From Chlorophyllum brunneum (Eukaryota > Basidiomycota > Agaricomycetes > Agaricales > Agaricaceae), in the NCBI GenBank assembly GCA_963576785.1, contig OY756151.1, positions 744,001 to 808,000 of the forward strand: 64,000 bases of DNA, written 5' to 3'. Positions within the stretch are counted from its first letter, which is position 1, and each line of letters begins with the position of its first letter. Under the pieces are notes generated by a model. It was not told the DNA's origin and searched no databases. It was given only the letters and a program-made list of their open reading frames with translations. The position numbers and the translations under genes were made by a program. This document shows positions 1 through 10,086 of this stretch, piece by piece.

Positions 1-155
1 GCTACGATCCTTGTCGACCGGATGCATGCGATACGGATGTGCTACCGTGGTGGTTGTCAGAACGTCAGCTACTGAATGGAGAATTAAATGCTCGACCACG
101 GAAACTCGGAAAATGTGAGTGATGAGTCAGATTACTATTGAGCTTTATTTCTGAA
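1..155 (+). pseudogene. Decayed fragment of Rab geranylgeranyltransferase beta (BET2) exon 4 and following intron
   Basis: This stretch aligns nearly base for base with the end of exon 4 and the next intron of the complete BET2 gene (about 4370-4530). Shared blocks include the TGG-rich run at 47-57, the run TCAGAACGTCAG, and AAACTCG followed by a GTGAGT donor. Relative to the intact gene, the fragment has a one-base loss near position 16 and an extra base just before the donor, so the protein frame is lost. Similarity fades after about 155, and exon 5 is not found. The fragment lies just upstream of the PhoD-like gene and the intact BET2 lies just downstream of it, which suggests a local duplication that partly decayed. 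The copy may extend beyond the window edge. Confidence 0.72.
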
Positions 156-475
156 GACTTCTTGTGGGTACGTACGGGTGTCTGAAAGAAACCTCATACT
201 CCATGACAGGTCGAAGACGGTGGCATGCAAGTCTGGTGACTTATTGAAACCCCCAACTCCCAGTGATGATGCGTCTTCCCCCCTAAGCTTAATGTCGGCG
301 TGGGTGTAACGCCGCCATTCCAAAATCCTTGGCTCCCATCGCTACAAACGTGCGTCGAATGCTCGTGTGGCCATGCCCCCGCGTCAAAGTAACTAACTCT
401 TCTAAGCCGTCAATGCTTCCAGTGGTATAAATGTGGGCAGCGGTTTTGGACATTTGACCAAGGGAATCGCTGAAG
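156..475. other. Intergenic, nothing recognised
   Basis: About 320 bp between the BET2 remnant and the signal-peptide start of the phosphatase-like gene. No coding exon or clear regulatory element was recognised. Confidence 0.5.
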
Positions 476-3400
476 ATGCGCTTCTTACTTGTGCCGCTAT
501 TCTTTGTGGCAGGCGTCTGTGCCACCGTCGCCAAATTCGATAAAAACTTGGTTTTTCGCTCGCCGTTTTTCGATGAGCCCCAGGTGAGGCCATTATGAAA
601 CATAGAGATACATTCTGAAGCCTGGCAAGTTTGCCCATGACACAGCCGCACTGAGCCGAAGAAACATCTATCCAGTCCGGAGGGACACTGTGGATGCTGC
701 GCGTTTCAAGGACGAACCGTACCCCGGTTTCTTCACCTCTGACTTCAATAACGTAAGCCTGACATGACCCAAATGCCACGCCTCGGCTCTGAACCTCGAG
801 GAACACAGGCCTTGTCTATCTGGAGCTCTGGGGTAAACTTCACCCATTCTGGTGAGCTTCCGCAACCCAAAGTCACCGTCGCAAGCTGACAGGACTTCGA
901 CGACCAGTTGCAAGTGTAGGTTCCGGGATTATGCCAGGTATCAATTGTCCCTGATAAACCGTAACCACCAGGGCGATCCACTCGACGATTCAATCATTCT
1001 GTGGACACGAGCTGTTCCACTTCCCAGTAGCAGCGGCCAATTGCCCGATCAAAGTGTCCCCGTATGTGTCTCGTTCAAGATTGGCACAACCGAGGATCTG
1101 TCGGGGAAACCCGTTGATTCCGGGGAGGCATTTACGACCTACGATGTCGATAACACAGTCAAGGTCGAGGCTACAGGACTGAAGCCAGATACCAAGTATT
1201 TCTTCCAATTTGCGGATTGCACGAACCCCACGATAGTCAGCCCCGTTGGGACCACCCGTACTCTGTCCCGTCCTAACAGTGAGTGTTCTAGATGACAGTG
1301 AAAGACCAACGGGGTTCATTTAGTAATATACTTTAAGCGCCTGCGGAACACGTCAATGGTGGCAAGCCCCTGACGTTCGCCGTCTTCTCTTGCTCTCAAT
1401 TCCAAGCTGGTACGGCATTCTTGTTACACTCGCGGTGTATTCTGACGCGTAGATCAGGATGGTTCAATGCCTACGGATTTGCGACACGCAACACCACGGC
1501 TGACGTTTTCGTTCATCTAGGGGACTATGTGAGCAACGTGGTCGTTTCTCTCTCGAAATGCTAATCCCGCCTGTCCAGATGTATGAAACGACCGATGTGG
1601 GTATGTCGATGGACAAAGTCATGTAGAGTTGGTTAATCTCTTCAATGATCGAACAGTGGACCAATTGGCCGTGCCGTCCTCGGACGAGAGATGGCCACCA
1701 TCCATGACTACCGTCAACGTTTGGGACAGTATAGGTCCGATCCTGACCTCCAGTTCGCTCATCAATCTGCTCCATGGATTGTTGTTTGGTAGGGTTTTCC
1801 CAGAATATAATCGTAGAGCTATCACTGAACTGTTTGGCAGGGTAAGCCAACAGAAAGGATGTATTCTGTGGTTCGGACTGAGGATTTGACACGAACCCCT
1901 TTAGGATGATCATGAGGTTAGTGACTACCATAGTCATATATGCCGGCAATCAACCCCAGTCGTAGATCGCGAACAACGCATGGAAAGCGGGCTCGTCAGA
2001 CTCAAATGATACCGCGGCAGGTTGTTCATTTTCGCCCTCTGGCGCGTGCTTCACGGACAGAATGTTCGCTGGTGTCCGTGCCTATCATGAGTGGATGCCT
2101 ATCCGACAGGTCGACGTTAGTGATCAGCTTCGTATATCCAGATTGGAAAGCTGTTAGACCTGTCTATGCTCGATACTCGTAAGTGAGCAACCAAAATTGC
2201 CCCCGAACTAACCCCAAAGTGAATTGTCCCAGGTCACTACGATCGTGATATAACTGACGTGTGTTGTGCTTTCTCCTGCCTTTAGTGCGTGCTGACATAG
2301 CCTCGCGCCAATTAGGTTACATATAAACATGGTGAGCCTTCAGCTCCCACTGACCGGCACAATTTCACGAGACCGTTCTAATGCTATCCCAGATTGTGAG
2401 TAAATGTTGTTGATAAGCACCGCGGGCCATAACCTTCGATAGTGGTTGTATCAATCGCTGATGCACCTCAGCGGTCTTTGATGGGTGTTAATCAAGAGAA
2501 ATGTGCGTATCCCAACCAGATTCGCCCATCGGGGTTCATAACTAGAAGTACAGGGGTTTTTGACACATTGTCCGAGTCAGTCTCGTGGAGCGGTCTGGCA
2601 CATTTTAGGGTGGGTATATGTCGTCTGTTTCGGACAACTCTGGCTTGCTAAAAGCGCTGTTGTAGTCAACAGATTGTTTTCACTGCGCTTGACGAGCTTG
2701 GAGGTGAGTGAATCAATGCTGCGACTGCTAACGAAGATGTGCTCATGGGACTAGATATTGACTTTGTAATGATCGGGTGAAGTTGGTATCGTTAAGAACC
2801 ATTACTCAATACCCTATGCAGGATGCTTGGGATGGCTATCGCGCTAACAGGAACCGCATACTTGACCACTTGATTGACAACCATATCAGCAACACCGTTA
2901 TATTGTCAGGAGACAGCCATGCAAATTGGGTATCTGATCTTGCACGTAAGTGATCTTCCTGGACATTACTATCGATTTCAAAACAAAGCCTCTAGACGTG
3001 AACCAAACCGAGACGTGAGTTCAAACTCGCGAAATCAAAGAGAATGAGCAATAACGGAATCCGCAGATATAACCCTGTGACTGGTGAAGGCGCAATTGGA
3101 GTTGAATTTGCTGGAACAGGTGTGACGTCTACAGCAACACCATTCCTTCCCGGCACACTTGAATCCGCAACGAATTTTTCATCGATTTTCGTAAAGGAAA
3201 ACACGGATTTGCAATGGAGTGAAGGATTCTTTAGAGGATTCTTCACGCTTACTCTTACGCCGAAGACTGCAAACGCGACTTATTATTCCATGAGGGATGT
3301 TAGTAAGTGTCGTTTTTGCAAAAAGTGTTGTTTTGAGTTGCAATGACATGGGTGTGCAAGGTTTCCGGAATTTGGATGGGTTCGCGGTTGCGAGTTTTAT

Positions 3401-3484
3401 TGTGAACGCTGGAGAGAATCGGTTGTCGCGTCCTGTTGCTGGAGGACATGTTTTAGGTGGAGCGCTGAAGAATCCGGTTAATTA
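476..3484 (+). pseudogene. PhoD-like alkaline phosphatase, interrupted
   Basis: The gene starts with a plausible signal peptide (MRFLLVPLFFVAGVCATVA) at 476-583 and then shows PhoD family blocks in order: AHDTAAL (~635), GDPLDDSIILWTRA (~972), FAVFSCSQFQAG (~1377), GWFNAYG and HLGDY (~1460-1530), MATIHDYRQRLGQYRSDP (~1690), DDHEV (~1905), RAYHEWMP (~2075), LDTR with HYDRDIT (~2170-2250), QQIVFTALDELG (~2669) and SGDSHANW (~2911), then the C-terminal domain to 3484. Family members are secreted, metal-dependent phosphodiesterases/phosphatases; the metal-ligand blocks are still visible. The frame changes without a usable intron near 2135, near 2580 and around the W/DDHE junction (1797/1904). This suggests a recent pseudogene or several sequence errors. 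At least some introns (for example 2611-2664) still splice in phase. Confidence 0.68.
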
Positions 3485-3647
3485 AGTTTTGTTTGTCTGG
3501 ACTATGTTATCCCAAAGTGAAATGAAGTTTTTGTCTCGGCCCTCGAAAGACGTTGAAGATTCCACTAGCATGTGATTGTGTTGTGATTCTCAAGAAGTTT
3601 ACTTGCAATGCTTCTGATGGGCGTGGGAACATTGTATTTGAACTCTC

Positions 3648-4882
3648 ATGTCACTCACCACTCTGAACGTACCTCTACACGTCCAATATATCCAAAACCT
3701 AGGCAAAAGCAATGATGAATTGATGTACCATTTGACAGCGCATCTTCGACTGAATGCGGTATATTGGGGATTAACGGCATTATGTGTGATGGGGCGTAAA
3801 GATGCATTGGATAGGGATGAGATGATTGATTTTGTTATGAGTTGCTGGGATGACGAGGCTGGTAATTGTTTTTTTTTCGTCTTTACGTTCGTTGTTTTTG
3901 AATGGGTTGTTGTAGGTGGATTTGGTGCACATCCGGATCATGATGCGCATTTGTTGTCGACGTTGAGTGCGATTCAGATATTGATTATGCAAGATGGTTT
4001 GGAGAGACTTGATATCCCCCGTGTGGTCAATTGTACGTTCTCTCCAATTTCACACACACACACATATTCTGACGTTTTTAGATATTGTATCGTTACAACA
4101 ACCGTCGGGTGTATTTGCAGGGGATGCATTTGGGGAGATTGATACGCGGTTTTTGTTTTGTGCTATCAATGCGTTATCACTCCTTGGTCAACTTGATAAG
4201 GTTGATACGGAAAAGGCGGTGGAGTATATTGAGCGGTGTAAGAATTTTGATGGTGGATTTGGGGGTTGTGTTGGTGCGGAGAGTCATGCTGCGCAAGGTG
4301 TGTTGTGTTCATTGTGTACTTGAAGAATTGATTCATTGTTGTGATAGTGTTCGTTTGTGTTGGGGCACTTGCGATTCTTGATCGGCTAGATGTATGCGAT
4401 GTGGACATGCTGTCGTGGTGGTTATCAGAACGTCAGTTGCCGAATGGAGGATTGAATGGTCGACCACAGAAACTCGAAGACGTGAGTCCCGAGTCAATGA
4501 AATTGTTATGAGCTATTCAAATGTGAATACAGGTGTGCTACAGCTTCTGGGTACTCTCGGCGCTGTCGATTCTTAACAAACTCGAGTACATTGACTCTGA
4601 TAAACTCACGTCGTTCATCCTGTCTGCCCAAGACACCGAAGGGGGGGGTATAGCTGACCGGCCAGGTGACATGGTTGACGTGTTTCACACCTTATTCGGC
4701 GTAGCAGGTGCGTCGAGTCAACAATACACTAATGCCCATTGTCCACACACCACACAGGACTGTCGTTGTTGGGATATCCTGGACTGGAGGATTTAGACCC
4801 TGTGTACTGTATGCCTGCAGGACTGATTGAGGAGATGGGGCTGAGGAAGGGGTGGCAGGCGCTCCCGCGACGTAGAGAGTGA
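3648..4882 (+). CDS. BET2: Rab geranylgeranyltransferase type II, beta subunit
   Basis: Catalytic beta subunit of RabGGTase. With the alpha subunit and the Rab escort protein it adds geranylgeranyl groups to C-terminal cysteines of Rab GTPases in the cytosol. Exons 3648-3861, 3916-4032, 4082-4297, 4348-4481, 4533-4707 and 4758-4882 join to 981 nt, 326 residues, close to the usual ~330. Prenyltransferase alpha/alpha-barrel repeats are clear ([40 protein letters not shown]). Zinc ligands of the family are visible as D227, C229 (EDVCYSFW) and H279 (DVFHTLFG). All introns are about 50 nt, GT-AG and in phase. The start is the first in-frame ATG before the conserved [10 protein letters not shown] block. 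A broken copy of exon 4 lies at the window start. Confidence 0.95.
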
Positions 4883-4970
4883 TGTAGTAATACCGGAGCT
4901 TTAACTTGAAAAGGAAAGTGGGCGGAGAGGAGACGTGAGTCATGGTCTTGTCGGCCGGATCCGGGCGGGG

Positions 4971-4977
4971 ATATAAG
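4971..4977 (+). promoter_or_regulatory. TATA-like box of the coiled-coil gene
   Basis: ATATAAG sits in GC-rich sequence 32 bp upstream of the ATG at 5009. This is close for a fungal TATA box and would imply a very short 5' leader. Confidence 0.35.
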
Positions 4978-5008
4978 GGGAGTGTTGTTGTCGGTCAGCC
5001 ACAGCACC

Positions 5009-6688
5009 ATGGACGACGACTGGACCATGCCTGGCCAACAGTCCACCACCCCCTCCTTCTCGAGGTCCGCCGTCCTCAACAACGACCAGACCAAGATTGA
5101 CGTTGACCAGCGCTGGGAAGATGGCACCCAGGACGTACCAATGGGCGAGCCTCAGCCACTACTTGTAAGTTCTTCTTTGCTCTCCATCCCTTCACTCGCT
5201 AATTCGTGTTCAAAGGCCCCAACAGGCCCTGCCCCCATACAACCCAGCGCTACAAACGTAAACCAAAGTGCACAGCGCCAGCCATCCCCAGTCCCCACAG
5301 AACCAGAAGATCCAGACCCCGAATTTATATCAGACCAACTCTCCAAACTAAATATCAAAGTCCGCGACTATGGAATGTACCCACCGTACACTACCTGTTC
5401 TCCACACACAATCCCTGACGCTCCTGCCAACAACCCCAACGCACGTATCCCCCTCACACTCGAAACTTTCGATCCCTACAAAGCCCTCGGCGAGTTTGAA
5501 TATCGTCTCCGTCAACTTCCTCGTACATTACCCATCCCCGCGAAAACCCTCCGTAGACTCATCGAAATTGGATGGGTCAGCGAGGAAGAAGTCACAAGGA
5601 GGTGCAACGAGGAGGATTTGAACAATTTAGAAGAGTTTGACGAGAGGAATAGGGTTCGGGCTTTGAAGTTGACTGAACTTCGCAAACGGCGCGAGGTCGA
5701 ACCTGGAGTCGAGGAAGGAGGGGATGATTGGGATTTCGATCCTCAGACCGGGTCGTATCCATACATCACATTGCCCTTTGACTCTATACCGACCCGAGCA
5801 GAACGTGATATTCTCGTGACCAATGTCCGTCCCTTGTTCGTAACCGTGGATAGGGTAGTGCGTATGGCGATGGCTGCCGAAAGGGAACGGGAACGTGATA
5901 GGTTGGAGGCCGAGGAGGTGATAAATAAGAGGAGGAAGGAGGAAGAAGAAAAGGAGAAAGAGGAGAGTAAGAGGGTCGAGATTGAGATGCTCGAGGAGAC
6001 GGAGAAGGAAGAGAGGGAGGAAAGAGAGAAAGCAAATGCGACACAGGCCACTACTGGGGTCATCAGGATTCCACCTATGGGTGGTGCTACGACAACGACG
6101 GGGAGGAAGAGGTCACCTCATCAAGCTTGGGCAGACGATGAAAACGCCGATGACGCGGGGAACGAGGATGGTGATTTGGAAGCAAAGAGGTTGAGATTGG
6201 CTCGTTCCCAGTCGGAAGTATGGTATGAACAAGAACGACGTCTTCAACAAGAACAAGCACAGGCTTCGCAGGGTCCTTTTGCCCAATTACCCTCTCAACC
6301 CCAATCCCCTCGCAAAACCGTACCTGCGCCATCTCACTCGCGTAACCCAAGCTCGTCTAAAACCCACTCGCGGTCTCAATCCCAAACTACAAACTTTATC
6401 CCTCCAGAGAAACAATACCCCGCACCATTATCAGCTTACGACCCTGAATTATACCCCGACGTTATCGAAAGTCAATCTCAATCTCAAGGTCGACATGTGT
6501 TTAATACTAGGGAAGATACACCACCTGCGGATGATGATGACGAAGAACGACAACGGCAGTTACATGGTGGAAAGGGAATCGGTTTGGAGGGAGAGGAAGA
6601 TACGAGACCGAATGCGTTGAAGAGGAGTCCGAAGAAGGGGTTGAAGAGAGGTTTGACTAGGGGTAGGACTTTGGTTCAGATTTGTTGA
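5009..6688 (+). CDS. Unknown protein with acidic/basic coiled coil, ~540-560 aa
   Basis: Not recognised. The reading frame opens at the ATG at 5009 (MDDDWTMPGQQ) and ends at 6688. A segment at about 5164-5214 has a perfect GTAAGT donor, an AAAG acceptor and a length divisible by three, so it may be an intron or coding. A conserved-looking globular part (~residues 115-210) contains VRDYGMYPPYTTC and YKALGEFEYRLRQLP, followed by a tryptophan motif (IEIGWVSEEEV). Next comes a long charged coiled coil (~290-345, runs of RERERDRLEAEE and EEEEKEKEES), then low-complexity Ser/Gln/Pro sequence and a basic tail (RSPKKGLKRGLTRGR). The basic patches (for example GRKRSP) suggest nuclear location, but that is inference. 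It is transcribed away from BET2, in the same direction. Confidence 0.75.
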   Translation: MDDDWTMPGQQSTTPSFSRSAVLNNDQTKIDVDQRWEDGTQDVPMGEPQPLLVSSSLLSIPSLANSCSKAPTGPAPIQPSATNVNQSAQRQPSPVPTEPEDPDPEFISDQLSKLNIKVRDYGMYPPYTTCSPHTIPDAPANNPNARIPLTLETFDPYKALGEFEYRLRQLPRTLPIPAKTLRRLIEIGWVSEEEVTRRCNEEDLNNLEEFDERNRVRALKLTELRKRREVEPGVEEGGDDWDFDPQTGSYPYITLPFDSIPTRAERDILVTNVRPLFVTVDRVVRMAMAAERERERDRLEAEEVINKRRKEEEEKEKEESKRVEIEMLEETEKEEREEREKANATQATTGVIRIPPMGGATTTTGRKRSPHQAWADDENADDAGNEDGDLEAKRLRLARSQSEVWYEQERRLQQEQAQASQGPFAQLPSQPQSPRKTVPAPSHSRNPSSSKTHSRSQSQTTNFIPPEKQYPAPLSAYDPELYPDVIESQSQSQGRHVFNTREDTPPADDDDEERQRQLHGGKGIGLEGEEDTRPNALKRSPKKGLKRGLTRGRTLVQIC

Positions 6689-6857
6689 AAGGTCATGAGC
6701 GTGTTACGGGATGGGTGGTTTCTTCTTGGTTGTGTCATTTTCTGAAAGACGATCCATAATGTAGTATATACTTCAGCGACTTGCAGTTTGGTCTTGACCA
6801 GACTTTCAATGTTACTTGTATCAACACTGCAAGCAAAACAGTATATTGAGTGCTATT

Positions 6858-7946
6858 CTACCGAGTTGCAATTGCTAATCTTGACGTCAGAATATATCCA
6901 ATGTCCGTAACCCCCACTGCGCACAGGGTCCCCTGGTCCTCGAAATCGCTTTCGGTGCTATAAAAGTGATCCACAGCGTTAGTAAGATGTAACACCTTGA
7001 TTCCTCTTTCTTCGGGAACCGGACTTGCGCAGTTTTCTGACCATTACTGAGTAAAAAATACTTTTTTGGAAAGACAGCTTGATAGGTATTGACTTCCTTT
7101 GAATCCTGGATGAAGATTCTTTAGCCTAGAAACCACGAGCAAAGGTTACTCACTGGTTCGAGATAAAATTGGAATTGATCAAACCGGGTATGTTCTCCAG
7201 GCGACATATAAATAGTATTAGCGGGACTATGGATGTGTGATTTTGTAAATTTCTTTATGTCAATTCCTGTCCAGGCGTGGAATATGGACCATGTGCGAGT
7301 TGGATTTATCCGTGTTGATATATCGACACACTAAACAAAACGATGGGGTGGAACGAACTTCATTATTGGAATCACTGGACAAGAATGGTATAATGTATGC
7401 TATCTCCAAAGGATTTTGACCAATTCCAATAGGGATCTCGTTTTCGCGTCTTTGGTTCATGAGATATGTTGCGCGATTACTGTCGAATGTTTGAATGATC
7501 GCACAGCAATAATTCTCCCGAACGGCAATCTGTAGCTAAAAAATTAGAATAGAAGAATAAATTGGCAATCTCTCTCTCACATACGTTTTGTTGAAGTGTG
7601 CCTTGGTGTGATTGAGTAATAGTAGGGGTTTGTGGATTATTGAGGTCGGTGTTCACGCCTCTCCGTTCCTGCATCACTGGATAGGATATATTATTAGATA
7701 TTTAGACTACTAACTCTTTAGAACAAGGTAATCCATCCAAGCTTTTGCGACGCTAATCACACCATCTGGCCCCTTTCCGTTTGCAAGACGGAGGATAATG
7801 GCGATATATCTTTGTCCAGGGGTGACGATACCAGGAGCAGAAAAGGCGGGTCCCCTAATATTTACACAAGTGGATACCGACAACTTGTGTCCATTCACAG
7901 CCCCCGTTCCTCGGCTAACCTGGCGTGTATTCATCTCCTCAGTCAA
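6858..7946 (-). pseudogene. HNH_2-type nuclease-like gene, copy A, C-terminal part
   Basis: Homologous over its length to the HNH gene at 16985-18291. Blocks in order on the minus strand: GQRYIAIILRLANGKGPDG and AWMDYLVLK (~7830-7713); RENYCCAIIQTFDSN (~7515); EIAYIIPFLSSDSN (~7400); a block from HAWTGIDIKK to IHSPANTIYM, then EHTRFD (~7290-7170); FLLSNGQKTAQVRFPKKEESR (~7050-6990); DFEDQGTLC near the end. HNH_2 family proteins normally carry AHIIPF, PANxI and EHxxFD as the H-N-H residues; here the first His is Tyr (AYIIPF). About 47 nt present in copy B (IDPPDPYYIKIH region) are missing and shift the frame before KVLHLTNAVDHF. The N-terminal exon is absent here but lies inverted at 8325-8579. 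Confidence 0.7.
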
Positions 7947-8324
7947 GGAGGGGACCCTTGCGTATTCATGAAAGATAAATAACTCCCCATTGGGTGCGCT
8001 TCCGAGTTTCTGTCCAGGTCACAACTGATGCCTCGACGGTCGGCGTAGGGATGCTAAGTGAATGGAGGGAGCCGAGGTATGGCGCGAATCGAGACGACGG
8101 AGAAGACGAGCCGTTAAATGCAATGGCGAGTCACCATGCGAGAGAGTAGTGCTTGGGGATATCGGGAGCGGTCCTATTTTTGAAGGAAGGGTTGGCGCAG
8201 GAAGAGGGGAAAGCAATGGCGAGAGTTACTGGCACTCTCGCCATGGTCGCACATCCGGTGGATAGCATAGATATACTTAACCCTATTCCACTTGTAAAGA
8301 CTTACCACTACTGCCACCATCAAT

Positions 8325-8579
8325 ATGCCAGAGTCCCTTGTAAAACTTAAACGCACTGCCTCGGATGATTCCACTTGTTCAGTCTTATCATACGCCAACT
8401 CTGAAGCGTACAAGGACATATTCTTTGGCAACCGCGATACAAATCTTCTGGTCCAGGATGCATTGAAGATAGTTACGAAATACAGCGACAAACTCCAAAA
8501 AGCTGAAAGTCGATGGCGTCTGTTGCACAGCCTACTGGAATATGCTCCAGATACCTCTTCAGATGTCTTGGACATTTGA
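8325..8579 (+). pseudogene. HNH_2-type gene copy A, N-terminal exon in inverted orientation
   Basis: 84 codons, beginning MPESLVKLKRTASDDSTCS and ending LLEYAPDTSSDVLDI then a stop. It matches the N-terminus of the HNH gene at 18291-17950 (shared ASDDSTCS, DALKxVxKYS, ENRWRL/ESRWRL, LLEYAPD). In that copy the sequence runs on directly into GKRYVAVVLHLA. Here the continuation lies on the opposite strand 380 bp upstream (7946 downward). An inversion with a breakpoint just after LEYAPD explains both pieces. Alternatively, these are two independent partial copies. The exon itself is open, so a short N-terminal product is possible. Confidence 0.65.
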
Positions 8580-10086
8580 ACATTTCCTATATACTATCAT
8601 TCTCAGCTAAGGAAACAAAACATACCGGGACGGAGTTTGCGCACCTTCGTACCACCTTCAAGTCGGCATTGTCACTCGGGATGGTCATGCGATACTCAGG
8701 CGTGGAAGTGAATTTAAACTATCTGACCTAGCAGTTAGCCGAGTGAATTGAATATTGGAAACACATGCGCTGGTGCTCCATTTGCACGGGAACAAGTAGC
8801 AGTTTATGTAGAGTGCGGAGACCGACATTGATCCCCCCTACGACACCCTTGCGCCGCCGCCTCTTCGTTCCAGTAGTTCCTGTCAGAACGTTGATACAGG
8901 CCATAGGTTTGAGTGAACGCTGTTTCCACCTTCCAGGAACGAACTCTACATCGAAATTAAGACTGGACAAACCCATTGTCCCCAGTGTCGCGGCGGCGCA
9001 CTTGAATTTATTTTGCTTCCAGAGTCCTTGTATAAAACGTCAGGCAGATTTCACGTATAAACTTAAAAAGAAGACGCACGCCTCCTGAGCATCAACATGG
9101 TCGTGTTCCGGGCCTATGCTTGGTCGAAGCAAATTGACATTTCAAAGCCCAGGCATCGTTCGCATCATAGGTTCCTGAAGCTCTTCTACATGCTACATGA
9201 TGTACCGTTTGGATATATTACATCTACAATAAGCAGGCTAGTGAGCACCAGTTGGGGGCTGAGTGACCCACCAGAATCGTAACCTCTAGGCTCTAGCCGA
9301 ACGGTGTGGTAGTCTTTTCATGACTGAATCTCAGGATCTTCACATCATGTGTAAGGACAATATCTCGGACTTAGAGGAGAGGAGAGCCTGCCGGACAGGA
9401 TAGGGAATGTTCGCAGCAGCCCGACAGCTAAAATGTTGATTGTCCTTAACAATTGTATGCGCTCCTAGTGCGGTGGCCGTTTAGTAACACACTATTTGAT
9501 TCTCCTAATGTTAGTCTTAAGCACCCTGCACCGTAGGTAAGAAAAGGGAGCTCACCGCATTATCCACTCCCCGGAAGAAAATAGAAAGGCGCTGGCACGA
9601 TGCTACCATAAGGTTCGATAAATCAATGGCCTTGCCATCTAGCCGAGCAGGACGGTGGTACGCAGTCGGTCAAGTCTGAATCCAGCGGTACCGAGGCACG
9701 TGGACAACCCAACTGAAGGACCCCGCCTACCCGACCCGCTGGAGAACATTTCATCCCTACAATAGCAGAATTATAACTATATGAACAATAGGGTGTTTGT
9801 TTTTCGACGACATACTAATGCGAATCTCCTCATCCAAGGACGTCCCAATACAAACGACCACTTGCGTATAATGACGTTAATGATTTCACCTCTCTATTCT
9901 CCAAAGACAAGTCTCCAGAGGTCGAATAGAGCCGGGACAGACGACGCATGTGCATTGGTTTCTTGTTACACGAGAAAGCGCGTAAGTAGAATGTAGAAGA
10001 GATGGTCGACTACACACTGTTTGTTTCGGGACGGTAGAACGATGATGGCATCACTCAGGCCGATCAATATACAATTGTTGCATTCA
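8580..10086. other. Gene-poor interval downstream of truncated 5-oxoprolinase
   Basis: About 1.5 kb with no gene recognised. This is where the HyuB half of the adjacent minus-strand 5-oxoprolinase would be expected, but neither strand shows the HyuB hallmarks. One open segment at about 8941-9021 (plus) contains a Cys pair (THCPQCRGG) but no convincing partners. Two loosely similar stretches lie at about 9288-9335 and 9638-9685. Confidence 0.5.

Noticed and set aside
402..806. 134-codon minus-strand open frame
   Set aside because: It overlaps the signal peptide and early exons of the PhoD-like gene on the plus strand and shows no domain or splicing pattern of its own.
4982..5008. Upstream GTG-started extension of the coiled-coil protein
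   Set aside because: Nuclear fungal genes start at ATG almost without exception. The ATG at 5009 is the first in frame and lies below a TATA-like box.
8941..9021. Open segment with a CPQC pair that might be a zinc-binding exon
   Set aside because: The second cysteine pair and flanking in-phase exons could not be found, so the match is not distinguishable from chance.
9288..9685. Possible diverged direct repeat (9288-9335 and 9638-9685)
   Set aside because: Only short runs (TCTAGCCGA, ACGGTG, CTGAATC) agree and the alignment needs several gaps, so it is too weak to call.
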